From: Steroidobacteraceae bacterium
Lineage (GTDB): Bacteria > Pseudomonadota > Gammaproteobacteria > Steroidobacterales > Steroidobacteraceae
DNA length: 32,682 bases
NCBI GenBank assembly: GCA_019634915.1
Contig: JAHCAN010000032.1
Coordinates: forward strand, 1-32,682
Reading direction: 5' to 3'
A program made the position numbers and the translations under genes. Every line of letters starts with the position of its first letter. The first letter of the stretch is position 1. The notes below the pieces were generated by a model that was given only the letters and a program-made list of their open reading frames with translations, ran no database searches and was not told the DNA's origin. This document shows, in pieces, positions 1-9,462 of this stretch.

Positions 1-233
1 ATCTCGAGCTTCTCGAGCCGGCTCTGCATCGTCAGCCTGCCGCGTGCGAACAGGCGCTCGAAATAGCTCCTGACCGCGTCGACTCCGCTGATGCGCTGGC
101 GGCCGCGCGGCATGATGACCGACTCGGCGTCATACAGGGCGAGCAGCGCCTCCACGTTGCCGGTGTTGTAGTAGACGATCCAGTCGTCGTGGATCCTGTG
201 CAGCGCCTGCAGATCGGATTCGTGTGTGCCCAT
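1..233 (-). CDS. SnoaL-like/DUF4440 family protein, C-terminus beyond window
   Basis: The minus strand reads open from an ATG at 233 to the window edge, giving 77 residues beginning MGTHESDLQALHRIHDDWIV. The pattern of an N-terminal helix with a conserved tryptophan, then YNTGNVEALLALYDAESVIM and a GVDAVRSYFERLF segment, is typical of the NTF2-like SnoaL/DUF4440 fold. These are small cone-shaped proteins that act as enzymes (isomerases, cyclases) or ligand-binding proteins. The start lies 16 bases after the stop of the upstream TonB receptor gene, so the two are probably co-transcribed. The substrate cannot be told from the sequence. The remaining part of the gene lies outside the window. Confidence 0.8.
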   Translation of the reverse strand, partial: MGTHESDLQALHRIHDDWIVYYNTGNVEALLALYDAESVIMPRGRQRISGVDAVRSYFERLFARGRLTMQSRLEKLE

Positions 234-249
234 GCCTGCCTCGGTGGAA

Positions 250-2541
<2,292 letters not shown>

Positions 2542-2588
2542 ACGCCCTCCTGCGCCGAGTATCGGCACGGTGCAGGAAGGCGGGCCAT

Positions 2589-2621
2589 CAACTTCGTGTC
2601 TTTATCGGCAACCCGAAGTTG
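2589..2621. promoter_or_regulatory. Perfect 8-bp inverted repeat upstream of TonB receptor gene
   Basis: CAACTTCG at 2589-2596 is repeated exactly as its reverse complement, CGAAGTTG, at 2614-2621, with a 17-base spacer. It lies in the 85-base gap between the LysR stop and the receptor start. No T-run follows on the minus strand, so an intrinsic terminator is unlikely. An operator, perhaps for the adjacent LysR protein, is the better guess, but its role is not shown by the sequence. Confidence 0.45.
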
Positions 2622-2626
2622 TTGCA

Positions 2627-3532
2627 TCAGTAGGTGCTACGCTCCACGATGCGCTTCAGTTCCTTGAGGAAGAATATCGAATCCGGCGAACGGGTGCTGT
2701 TCCTGCGGAAGAACACCACCGTCGGCCGGGTCCATCGTTCGGCCTGCACGTCGAGTGCGGCGAGCTGGCCCGATGCGACCTCGCGGCGCACGGTCTCGGA
2801 AGGCAGGATGAACAACGCATCGCTTTGCATCACCAGGCTGATCGCGAACGACACCGAATCGGTGCGGTACACGGGCAGCGGCAGCTCGAGGCCCGCGCCG
2901 CGAAAGCTCGCGGCGACATCTTCCGACACGCGGTCCTCGTCGGCGCCGGCGATCCACGGAAACTCGAGCAGCCGCGCGAGCGGCACCCGTTCGTGGCCGG
3001 CAAGCGGATGACCGGCGCGCGCGAACACACGGTACTGCTCGACCTGCAGCACGCGATAGTCGATCAGCTTGTCGACGGCGTCGGTCGTCATGATGCTGAC
3101 GACCACGTCGACCTTGCCGTGCATCAGGTGCGGCACCATCGCCTCGAACGTGCCCTCGAGCACGGTGACCTCGAGCGTCGGGTTGCGCGCGCGCACGGCG
3201 AGCACGGCCTCGACGACGATCTTGGTCGCGGCCGCCGCGCCGGCACCCACGACCAGCCGGTTGGTGCCGGCGCCGAGCAGCGAGTCGAGCGAGCGGCGCA
3301 GGCTGCGCGCCTCGGCATCGATGTTGCGGGCGTAGCTGGCGATCTGCTCGGCGAACAATGTGGGCTTGACCGAACGCGTGTCGCGATCGAACAGGCGCAC
3401 GCCGAGCTGCTCCTCAAAGCGCCGGATGCTCTTGCTGAGCGCCTGCGGCGTGATGCCGCATGACTCGGCCGCGCGCCAGTAGCTCTTCGTCTCCATCAGC
3501 GCCAGAAAATGGCGCAGCTGCCTCATTTCCAT
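2627..3532 (-). CDS. LysR family transcriptional regulator
   Basis: This is a 301-residue LysR-type regulator of standard length. An N-terminal winged helix-turn-helix spans about residues 5-65 (LRHFLALMETKSYWRAAE, TPQALSKSIRRFEEQLGVRL, FDRDTRSVKPT). It is followed by an inducer-binding domain of the periplasmic-binding-protein type. The start could be M1 or M3; MRQLRHF is the canonical LysR opening. The gene is head-to-head with the EamA/VOC pair and lies upstream of the TonB receptor on the same strand. That placement makes both neighbouring units plausible targets. The inducer is unknown; regulation of the neighbours is inferred from position only. Confidence 0.93.
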   Translation of the reverse strand: MEMRQLRHFLALMETKSYWRAAESCGITPQALSKSIRRFEEQLGVRLFDRDTRSVKPTLFAEQIASYARNIDAEARSLRRSLDSLLGAGTNRLVVGAGAAAATKIVVEAVLAVRARNPTLEVTVLEGTFEAMVPHLMHGKVDVVVSIMTTDAVDKLIDYRVLQVEQYRVFARAGHPLAGHERVPLARLLEFPWIAGADEDRVSEDVAASFRGAGLELPLPVYRTDSVSFAISLVMQSDALFILPSETVRREVASGQLAALDVQAERWTRPTVVFFRRNSTRSPDSIFFLKELKRIVERSTY

Positions 3533-3570
3533 CGGGTGCCAGGTCCGCTCGGCTCAGGGGTATCGGCTAC

Positions 3571-4398
3571 ATGCTGGCGGCCGTCGGGCTGTTCTCGATC
3601 GTCGACGTCACGCTGAAGGTGCTCGTGCAGTGGTACCCGCCGATGCAGGTGAGCTTCCTGCGGGCGATCACCTCGCTGCCGGTCGTCCTGCTGCCGCTGC
3701 TGTTCAACCGGCGCTGGCGCGAGCTTCGCACGTCGCGGCCCGGATTTCACCTGCTGCGCGGCCTGCTGGGGGTCGCCTCGCTGCTCGCCTACGTGCAGGC
3801 GCTGCGCTACCTGAGCCTGTCGAACATGTACGCGATCTTCCTGTCCGCGCCGCTGATGATCGCCGCGCTGTCGATCGTACTGCTCAAGGAGCGGGTCGAC
3901 TGGCACCGCTGGCTCGGCATCGGCGCAGGGCTGCTCGGCGTCGCGATCATCCTGCGGCCGGGTGCGGGCATGATCGGCCTCGGCGGTCTCGCGGCGCTGC
4001 TCGCCGCGCTGTGCTATGCGCTGAATGCGATCTCGATGCGCGCGCTCGGACGCACCGATACCACGGTGTCGATGGTATGGTGGTACCTCGTCGCGATGGC
4101 GATCGTCACCGGGGTACTCGCGGCACCGGGCTGGGTCGCGCTCGAGTTCGGCCACGCGTACTGGATCGCCCTGCTGGGCGTCGTCGGCGCCGCCGCGCAG
4201 CACGCGCTGACCGAAGCCTTCCGCTGCGCGCCGGCCTCGGCGGTCGCGCCGTTCGAGTACACGGCGCTGTTGTGGGGCATCGGTTTCGACCTGGCGCTCT
4301 GGGGCGCGCTGCCCTCGCCGCTCGTGCTCGCCGGCGGCGCGGTCGTGATCGGCGGCGGGTTGTATGTGATCTACTGCGAACGAAAGGTGCAAGCATGA
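3571..4398 (+). CDS. EamA/DMT-family transporter
   Basis: This hydrophobic protein, 275 residues from this start, belongs to the drug/metabolite transporter superfamily. It shows about ten membrane segments in two EamA halves. Recognisable motifs are SFLRAITSLPVV, ALRYLSLSNMYAIFLSAPLM and LLKERVDWHRWLGIGAGLLG; the second half ends in GGLYVIYCERK. Such proteins usually export small metabolites through the inner membrane. The start is uncertain. ATG 3571 has AGGGG ten bases upstream but removes a conserved 'LRG' lead-in. The only earlier in-frame ATG, 3460, would overlap the 5' end of the divergent LysR gene by 73 bases. The stop overlaps the next start (ATGA), so translation is coupled to the VOC gene. 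Confidence 0.87.
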   Translation: MLAAVGLFSIVDVTLKVLVQWYPPMQVSFLRAITSLPVVLLPLLFNRRWRELRTSRPGFHLLRGLLGVASLLAYVQALRYLSLSNMYAIFLSAPLMIAALSIVLLKERVDWHRWLGIGAGLLGVAIILRPGAGMIGLGGLAALLAALCYALNAISMRALGRTDTTVSMVWWYLVAMAIVTGVLAAPGWVALEFGHAYWIALLGVVGAAAQHALTEAFRCAPASAVAPFEYTALLWGIGFDLALWGALPSPLVLAGGAVVIGGGLYVIYCERKVQA

Positions 4399-4883
4399 GC
4401 CGTACGGGCCCCGTCAAGCGCGTCACGATCTGGGTGCGGGACATCGAGCGCTCGCTCGCGCTCTATCGCGATCTGCTCGGTCTCGAAGTCATCGAGGACA
4501 AGACTCTGAAGGGACCGGCGATCGCCGGCATGGTCGGCTACCAGGATGCCACGATGCGCATGGTGCACCTCGCACCTCCCGGCGCCGAGTACGGCTGGGT
4601 GGGCCTCTACGCACTGCAGGACGCCACACCACCGGCCGAACCTGCGCCGGCACCGCGCACCGATCGCCTGTCGCCCGGCCAGGCCGCCGTCGTGCTGACC
4701 ACCAGCCAGATCGACACGATCGCGCGCGATCTCGACGCGCAGGGCTACCGGTTCCTGCTGCGCCCGCAAGGCTATGTGAAGCCCACCGACAGCCCGAAGA
4801 TGCCCGCCGGCCGCTATACCGAAATGATCTTCTTCGACCCCGACGGCATCCCGGTCAGCATCATGGGCTACGAGCCCCTTTGA
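4395..4883 (+). CDS. VOC-fold (glyoxalase/dioxygenase superfamily) protein
   Basis: This 162-residue protein starts at the ATG inside the ATGA overlap with the transporter stop. It has the paired beta-alpha-beta-beta-beta modules of the vicinal-oxygen-chelate fold. The first opens with VKRVTIWVRDIERSLALYRD LLGL; the second ends EMIFFDPDGIPVSIMGYEP. The 'FFDPDG' strand is a strong glyoxalase-family signature and E/H-type metal ligands are expected there. Members include glyoxalase I, extradiol dioxygenases and fosfomycin-resistance enzymes; the sequence does not say which reaction applies. Coupling to an EamA exporter next to a LysR gene suggests handling of one shared compound. Its 3' end overlaps the convergent gene at 4861 by 23 bases. 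Confidence 0.88.
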   Translation: MSRTGPVKRVTIWVRDIERSLALYRDLLGLEVIEDKTLKGPAIAGMVGYQDATMRMVHLAPPGAEYGWVGLYALQDATPPAEPAPAPRTDRLSPGQAAVVLTTSQIDTIARDLDAQGYRFLLRPQGYVKPTDSPKMPAGRYTEMIFFDPDGIPVSIMGYEPL

Positions 4884-5622
4884 CGCCCTTCCAGGCGAGG
4901 TAGATCGCCGCCGCGAACGCGAGATAGGTGCCGAGGCCGATCGACACTGCCTTGCGGATCTCGGCCGCGAACTCCTCTGCGCCCTGCGGTACGCCGGGCA
5001 TCTTTGAGTACGCGACGATCAGCACCAGCAGCATCAGTGCAAGCGGCGCGGCCATGCCGTAGCGGGCGCGCGGGTTCGGCCACAGCTGCGGCAACAGCAC
5101 GGCGAGCAGCGCCGCGACGCACAGCAGGCCGTAGAAGCCGGTGCTGCCGCCGCCCATCGCGGCGACACCGCCGCTGTTCAGGAACTTGAGCGCCTGCCAG
5201 AAAGTCACCGAGTTCTTGCCCATGAAGCCGAGGTCGACCGACACGGCGGAGAGGAAGAACCAGCCGATGACCAGCGCCGCGAACGCAGCCAGCACCGGAT
5301 ATCCGATGCGCTGCGCGTATTCCTGGAACACCGGCAGGCCTTTCGACTGCAGCTCCGCGGCCAGCCGCTTCGCGGACTCCTGCGCGGCGCCGAGCGCCTG
5401 CGCGGCCTGCTCGCCGGCGAGTCCCCCGGCGCCCGCGCTGCGCAGCGCGACCAGCTTTCCCTGCTCGTCGAATTCGGCGTCGACACCCATGTTCACTTTG
5501 GGTGCGTACTCCGATTTCCAGATGCCCTCGAGGCGGAAGGCGTATTGCTCGCCGTCGACGAACACGAGCCCCTCGCCCGCGCCCGTATCGCGCAGCACCC
5601 GGCCCCGTTTGATCGTGCTCAT
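4861..5622 (-). CDS. Four-TM membrane protein with short N-terminal beta domain
   Basis: This 253-residue protein is not assigned to a named family. The first 60 residues look like a small beta-barrel (GEGLVFVDGEQYAF, WKSEYAPKVNMGVDAEF). That pattern recurs in bacterial membrane proteins carrying a cold-shock-like N-terminal module. An alanine-rich linker follows, then four predicted membrane helices around residues 107-130, 157-180, 190-208 and 228-246. The gene is last in a five-gene minus-strand operon; its ATG directly follows the TAA of the preceding gene (TAAATG), so translational coupling is likely. It probably sits in the inner membrane with the N-terminal domain in the cytoplasm. The function is unknown. 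Confidence 0.82.
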   Translation of the reverse strand: MSTIKRGRVLRDTGAGEGLVFVDGEQYAFRLEGIWKSEYAPKVNMGVDAEFDEQGKLVALRSAGAGGLAGEQAAQALGAAQESAKRLAAELQSKGLPVFQEYAQRIGYPVLAAFAALVIGWFFLSAVSVDLGFMGKNSVTFWQALKFLNSGGVAAMGGGSTGFYGLLCVAALLAVLLPQLWPNPRARYGMAAPLALMLLVLIVAYSKMPGVPQGAEEFAAEIRKAVSIGLGTYLAFAAAIYLAWKGVKGARSP

Positions 5623-6831
5623 TTATTTGTCCTTCAGTTTCTTGAACAGACCGATGACCTGGCTCGCGACATCCTGCACGGCGGTCGGCGTCCCGTCGGC
5701 CGCCGCCGTGCCGGCGAACGTGCCCGCCGTGATGTTCTGGAAGTTGAGGCTGTTCTCCCTGACCGTGCGTACCTGCTGGCCCGGCAGGATCTCGAGCTCG
5801 TCGACCACGACGTCATAGCCCCAGGCGTTGCCGATCGGCGGCTTCGCCTCGTAGCGGATCAGGTTGAAGGTCGCGTTGCGGCTCTGGCCGGGCGCGAGCG
5901 CGAACTGCGTGTCGGCACTGCGACCGTCGACATAACCCATGCCCTTGACGCTGGTGTCGTGCGTGCCGGCGCGACCGCGATAATAAGTATTGCCGAAGTT
6001 GTCGATGCCGGCGCTCGAGCCGGACTTGTAGCCGAGGATGATCGGCCGGTCGCTGACATTGCGGAAGCGGATGTTGAGTGCGATCGAATGATGGCGCACG
6101 CCGCTGCCCATTGCGGTCGACGACAGCTGCGCGACCTCGGCGATGAACGGACCGGCGTTGTAGCAGCGCGTCGAGCCCGCGCAGGGATCGGTCGCCGCGG
6201 CCGCGGGTGTGCCGGCCGCTGCAGCGGCCGCCGGTGTCGTGGCTGCGGCGACGGCCGGGGCCGCCCCAGTGCCGCCAGTCACGCCCGCCGCCACCGCCGC
6301 GCCGCCCGCCCCTTCGGCGAGCTGGGCGAAATGCAAAGCGTGCTCGGAGCCGAGGCGGAACTGGTCCGCGGTCACGGCGTTGATCTCGCGGATCGCGAGA
6401 TCGAGCTCATAGCTCACGCCGACGATCGCCTTGCCCGGCTCCCAGATCAGCTCGAAGCGCGTATCGCTCGCCTCGCCCGGCTGCAGCGTGAACTTCGGAT
6501 CGAAGCTGCTGCCGGACACCAGGCCGATGCCGCGCACCGCCTGCGCGTTCGCCACCAGGTAGCGATTGCCCTGCTCGTCCATCGCCACGCCCGAATCGCC
6601 TACATAGCCGAGCGTCAGCGGCTTGTCGGTCCGGTTGCGGAAATTCACGGTTGCGGTCAGCACGCGGTAACGCCCGCTCTTGCTGACGCGAAAGTTGGTG
6701 ATGTCCGCGACGAAGCTGCGCGTCGCGACGCAGTGGCTGTGGCCGGCGCAGTCGTCCGCTGCGGAAGCCGTCAGCGGCAATGCGGAAAACGGCAGCGCGA
6801 CGAGCGCGATCAGGACGGGCAAGGCTCTCAT
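5623..6831 (-). CDS. Exported protein with two tandem related domains, function unknown
   Basis: This 402-residue protein begins with a clear Sec signal peptide (MRALPVLIALVALPFSALPLTASA). Two homologous beta-rich domains follow, about residues 28-165 and 215-370, joined by an alanine/proline-rich linker. Each repeat starts with a C-x10 or so-FxA(D/E)V/I segment and shares a core: VNFRNRTDKPLTLGYVGDSG in the first, IRFRNVSDRPIILGYKSGSS in the second. Each then has a GxGxV segment and an 'F.L.PG...' strand. The architecture suggests a periplasmic or envelope Ig-like protein. AAGGAG overlapping the previous stop supports the start. It is the fourth gene of the operon. I do not recognise the family. 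Confidence 0.82.
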   Translation of the reverse strand: MRALPVLIALVALPFSALPLTASAADDCAGHSHCVATRSFVADITNFRVSKSGRYRVLTATVNFRNRTDKPLTLGYVGDSGVAMDEQGNRYLVANAQAVRGIGLVSGSSFDPKFTLQPGEASDTRFELIWEPGKAIVGVSYELDLAIREINAVTADQFRLGSEHALHFAQLAEGAGGAAVAAGVTGGTGAAPAVAAATTPAAAAAAGTPAAAATDPCAGSTRCYNAGPFIAEVAQLSSTAMGSGVRHHSIALNIRFRNVSDRPIILGYKSGSSAGIDNFGNTYYRGRAGTHDTSVKGMGYVDGRSADTQFALAPGQSRNATFNLIRYEAKPPIGNAWGYDVVVDELEILPGQQVRTVRENSLNFQNITAGTFAGTAAADGTPTAVQDVASQVIGLFKKLKDK

Positions 6832-6844
6832 TTCGATGGCTCCT

Positions 6845-8035
6845 TCAGTTGGCAGGCGTGGCGGCAGTGGCGGCCGCCCAGGCCGTGTCGGTCAGCGTCA
6901 GGTCGAGCGAACCGGCGCGCACGTCGCTCGAGCCGAGGCTGAGCGAATTGCCGTACGGGTCGATCCTGAGCGTGAGGCCGGGCCCGAGCGCCGCATCGCT
7001 CGTGCCCCAGCTGAGCTGCGGCGTGCTGCCGCCGCGCACCGCGGTCGCCGGTCCGAAGCGTGCGATCGCCGCGCTGCGCGCCTGCTCGTAATCGAAGCGC
7101 GGCAGCACACTCTGGATGCGCACCTGGCGCACGATGCCGTCCTTGTCGTAGAACGCGCGCAGGCAGACGTCGCCCGGCACGGGCTCGCGGTCATGGCTCG
7201 CCGGCACGTAGATGCAGTCCATCAGGTCGAGCTCGATCGAGCCGGCAAAGCGCGGATCGCTGTCGGATCGCGGCCCGCGCGGCGTGCGCGTCGGCTTGCG
7301 GTACAGGCGCGTGATCGCCGCCTCCGTCTCGTCGGCCGACACGCCGACCCGCAGGCCGCCGGCATCGACGGCCAGTGGATTGAACGCGGTGGGCGCCGCG
7401 GCCGGGGCCGCCGTCAGATCGGGCGTCGCGAGCACACTGCCGTCGCCGTCGAGCACTTGCGTCGAGATCAGTTCGGCGCGCACCACGTACTGGCCGCTCA
7501 CGGCACCCGCCGGATCGCCGTCGCCGACGATGCGGAACTTCACCGGCGTCAGCACCGAGCGGCTGCCGTCGCGCATGATGCGCCGGTCGAACTCGCGCGC
7601 CTCCTCCTTCGGCATGCGGATCGCGCGCGCCTGCGCCGCGTTGGCGAACACCACCCGGTACTCCTGGCCGTTGAAGCGCACCGGCATGTAGGAACCCGGC
7701 TCGAAGATCGCGACCGAGAACTCGCCGCGGTCGTGGTCGTAGTCGCTGATCGAGTTCTGGATGTCGGTCTTGAACACGATCTGGTCGCTCGCCGCGTCGA
7801 ACACCGCACGCTCGCGCGCGATCTCCTGTTTCAGCACGTCGGGGCGGTCGAAGCCCGAAGCCTGCGAGACGACGCGGGATGCGGCCGCATAGCGATCGAA
7901 GTCGAAGGCCTTGCCGGCGAGCTTGTGGTAGGTGAGCGCGAGCTGTTCGGGATCGAAGTCCCGGCCGGCGGCGAGCGCGAGCGGCGCGAGCAGCAACAGC
8001 ACGCCCGTTCTGAACAGGGAATTGACGGTACTCAT
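6845..8035 (-). CDS. Exported protein, possibly DUF4852-like
   Basis: This 396-residue protein has an N-terminal signal peptide (MSTVNSLFRTG, a leucine-rich core, then ALAAG). It has no other membrane segment, so a periplasmic location is expected. The N-terminal half (LTYHKLAGKAFDFDRYAAAS and the segment after it) reminds me of DUF4852 proteins, but that link is from memory and weak. The C-terminal half contains the single cysteine pair region LDLMDCIYVPASHD...GDVCLRAFY and a final repeat-like section on conformation 'LRIDPYGNSL'. The start overlaps the stop of the upstream lipoprotein gene by four bases (ATGA). It is the third gene of the five-gene operon; no enzymatic motif is evident. Confidence 0.8.
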   Translation of the reverse strand: MSTVNSLFRTGVLLLLAPLALAAGRDFDPEQLALTYHKLAGKAFDFDRYAAASRVVSQASGFDRPDVLKQEIARERAVFDAASDQIVFKTDIQNSISDYDHDRGEFSVAIFEPGSYMPVRFNGQEYRVVFANAAQARAIRMPKEEAREFDRRIMRDGSRSVLTPVKFRIVGDGDPAGAVSGQYVVRAELISTQVLDGDGSVLATPDLTAAPAAAPTAFNPLAVDAGGLRVGVSADETEAAITRLYRKPTRTPRGPRSDSDPRFAGSIELDLMDCIYVPASHDREPVPGDVCLRAFYDKDGIVRQVRIQSVLPRFDYEQARSAAIARFGPATAVRGGSTPQLSWGTSDAALGPGLTLRIDPYGNSLSLGSSDVRAGSLDLTLTDTAWAAATAATPAN

Positions 8036-8433
8036 CGTTTCGCCTCCGGCGCTTCGTACTTGCGCAGCGGCCCGCGCGGGCCGCTCGAGAACACGAGGAT
8101 CGGCTGCGCGCCCTGCGCTTCGATGCGCAGCTGCAGGTCGCCGGCGAGCTTTGCCGAACTCAGCGCACCGTCGACTTTCGCGGTATCGAGGCGCGTGGTC
8201 GCGGTGTAGATCTCCTCGTCCTTCAGCACGAAGCGGTGCACGCCGTTCAGGAACGCGAGCACCTGCGCGTCGGGCGGCGAGGCCGGATCGATCATCCAGA
8301 CGTCACCGCGCGACGTCGGCAGGCTCGCCGCCGCGGGATTGGCCGCATCGCCCGGGGCGCCGCCGCCGCAGGCGGCGAGCACGGCCAGCAGCACCGCGGC
8401 CGCGAGGCGCAGGCCCGCAAGTCGCGCCCTCAT
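8032..8433 (-). CDS. Lipoprotein, unknown function
   Basis: This 133-residue protein has a lipobox near residue 22: MRARLAGLRL, a hydrophobic core, then LAVLAAC. It should be lipidated on that cysteine and anchored to a membrane after signal peptidase II cleavage. The mature part starts GGGAPGDAANPAAAS and carries a folded section (VWMIDPASPPDAQVLAFLNG and FVLKDEEIYTATTRLD). The start at 8433 was chosen because it supplies the signal peptide and overlaps the preceding stop by four bases (ATGA). A longer reading up to 8724 would run through the upstream gene and is rejected. Second gene of the operon; no family recognised. Confidence 0.8.
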   Translation of the reverse strand: MRARLAGLRLAAAVLLAVLAACGGGAPGDAANPAAASLPTSRGDVWMIDPASPPDAQVLAFLNGVHRFVLKDEEIYTATTRLDTAKVDGALSSAKLAGDLQLRIEAQGAQPILVFSSGPRGPLRKYEAPEAKR

Positions 8434-8690
8434 GACTTGCACCGGATTTCGACGACGTCCTTGTTGCAGCGGGTATCGCCGGTGAACTGCCCGGCCCCGC
8501 TCTGCGCGCACACGCCCTGCAGCATGCCGCGGCCGAGGCTGAACTTGTCCGGGTTCTTGAGCTCGGCGCTCATGTCCTTGTCTTCGAGGTCGTTGCAGGT
8601 CATCAGAAGCGGCGGCAGCTCGATCCACCGCCCCTGGTCGCAGGCTGCGACCGCACCACATGCGATCAGCAGTGCAAGGATGTTCTTCAT
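8430..8690 (-). CDS. Small lipoprotein, unknown function
   Basis: This 86-residue protein begins MKNILALLIACGAVAACDQG, a short lipoprotein signal with the lipidated cysteine at about residue 17. The small mature part contains four further cysteines (MTCNDLED, GVCAQSG, DTRCNKD, EIRCKS), suggesting one or two disulfides in the periplasm. The start at 8690 was preferred over 8759 because it provides the signal and follows a GGGGCC stretch. It is the first gene of the minus-strand operon. Its start lies about 32 bases downstream of the transcription start predicted from the promoter-like element at 8729-8756. No family recognised. Confidence 0.8.
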   Translation of the reverse strand: MKNILALLIACGAVAACDQGRWIELPPLLMTCNDLEDKDMSAELKNPDKFSLGRGMLQGVCAQSGAGQFTGDTRCNKDVVEIRCKS

Positions 8691-8728
8691 TGGCTGGCCC
8701 CCTGTGCCATGGCTTGCCCGACAAGGGG

Positions 8729-8756
8729 GAGACGCAGGCGGCGGCCGATCGTCAGG
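8729..8756 (-). promoter_or_regulatory. Candidate ECF promoter for the lipoprotein operon
   Basis: On the minus strand CCTGAC (8756-8751), 16 bases, then CGTCTC (8734-8729). The same two hexamers with the same 16-base spacing occur in the opposite orientation at 8772-8799. A CGTC-type -10 is common for ECF sigma factors, and the element lies at a suitable distance upstream of the start at 8690. Assignment to the sigma factor encoded next door is inference. Confidence 0.6.
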
Positions 8757-8771
8757 CACGGGCCGCGGATT

Positions 8772-8799
8772 CCTGACAGAGCCGCCCGATCGGCGTCTC
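8772..8799 (+). promoter_or_regulatory. Candidate ECF promoter for the sigma/anti-sigma/CHAT operon
   Basis: CCTGAC (8772-8777), 16 bases, then CGTCTC (8794-8799) on the plus strand. It is an exact bipartite match to the mirror-image element at 8729-8756. The -35-like parts face each other 15 bases apart. Transcription would begin near 8806, leaving a leader of about 48 bases before the sigma gene. This suggests autoregulation. Confidence 0.6.
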
Positions 8800-8853
8800 T
8801 ACAGGCATGCAGAAAGTTCACCATGACTCCGGTAGGCTGTACCGGGGGACAGA

Positions 8854-9462
8854 TTGGACAAGCTGGACTTCATCCGGGCCTGCCGCGAAGGTGGCGTCGC
8901 GCTCGAGCGGGCGCTGGTCGCGCTCGACCGCGAGCTGTTCGCCGGGCTCTACCGCGAATGCCGCCGCGCCGTGCGCGACGCCGCGGCCGCGCGCGACCTG
9001 GTCCAGGACACCTTCATCAAGGTCTGGCAGCGCTGCGCGACATTCCAGGGCGACTCGGAGCTGCGACCGTGGGTACGCGCCATTCTGCGCCACACGATGC
9101 TCGATGCGTTCCGCAGAGCCGAGAGCCGGGTCTCGCTCGACGACACGGCCGCGGGCACCGAGATCGAAGCGAGGATTGCCGAATTGTCGGCCGTGCAGGT
9201 CGCCGCACCGCACGATGAAGCGCACGCGCGACAGCTCGCCGAGATCTTCCAGCGAGGCTGGGCGCGGTTCGAACAGGACTGCCCCGCGCACGCGACCGTG
9301 ATCGTGTGGATCAGCGAAGACGGGCTCGACAATGCCGCCGTCGCGCAGCTTCTTGGCCGCACCCCGGGCGCCACCCGTGAATACATCTCCCAGTGCCGCA
9401 AGAAGCTGCGCGTGTATCTGGCCGACTGGTTCGAGCTGGCCTTCGGAGCCTCGCCGCCGTGA
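8854..9462 (+). CDS. ECF-type RNA polymerase sigma factor
   Basis: This 202-residue protein has the two-domain layout of ECF sigma factors. Region 2 covers about residues 27-90 (AAARDLVQDTFIKVWQRCAT and RPWVRAILRHTMLDAFRR). Region 4 covers about residues 140-192, with a helix-turn-helix at NAAVAQLLGRTPGATREYIS. It should direct RNA polymerase to a small set of promoters. The start is TTG at 8854, preceded by GGGGG at 8844-8848; no better in-frame ATG is present. The stop overlaps the next start (GTGA), so sigma and the membrane protein behind it are translationally coupled, as is usual for sigma/anti-sigma pairs. The probable target promoters lie in the upstream intergenic region. Confidence 0.92.
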   Translation: MDKLDFIRACREGGVALERALVALDRELFAGLYRECRRAVRDAAAARDLVQDTFIKVWQRCATFQGDSELRPWVRAILRHTMLDAFRRAESRVSLDDTAAGTEIEARIAELSAVQVAAPHDEAHARQLAEIFQRGWARFEQDCPAHATVIVWISEDGLDNAAVAQLLGRTPGATREYISQCRKKLRVYLADWFELAFGASPP

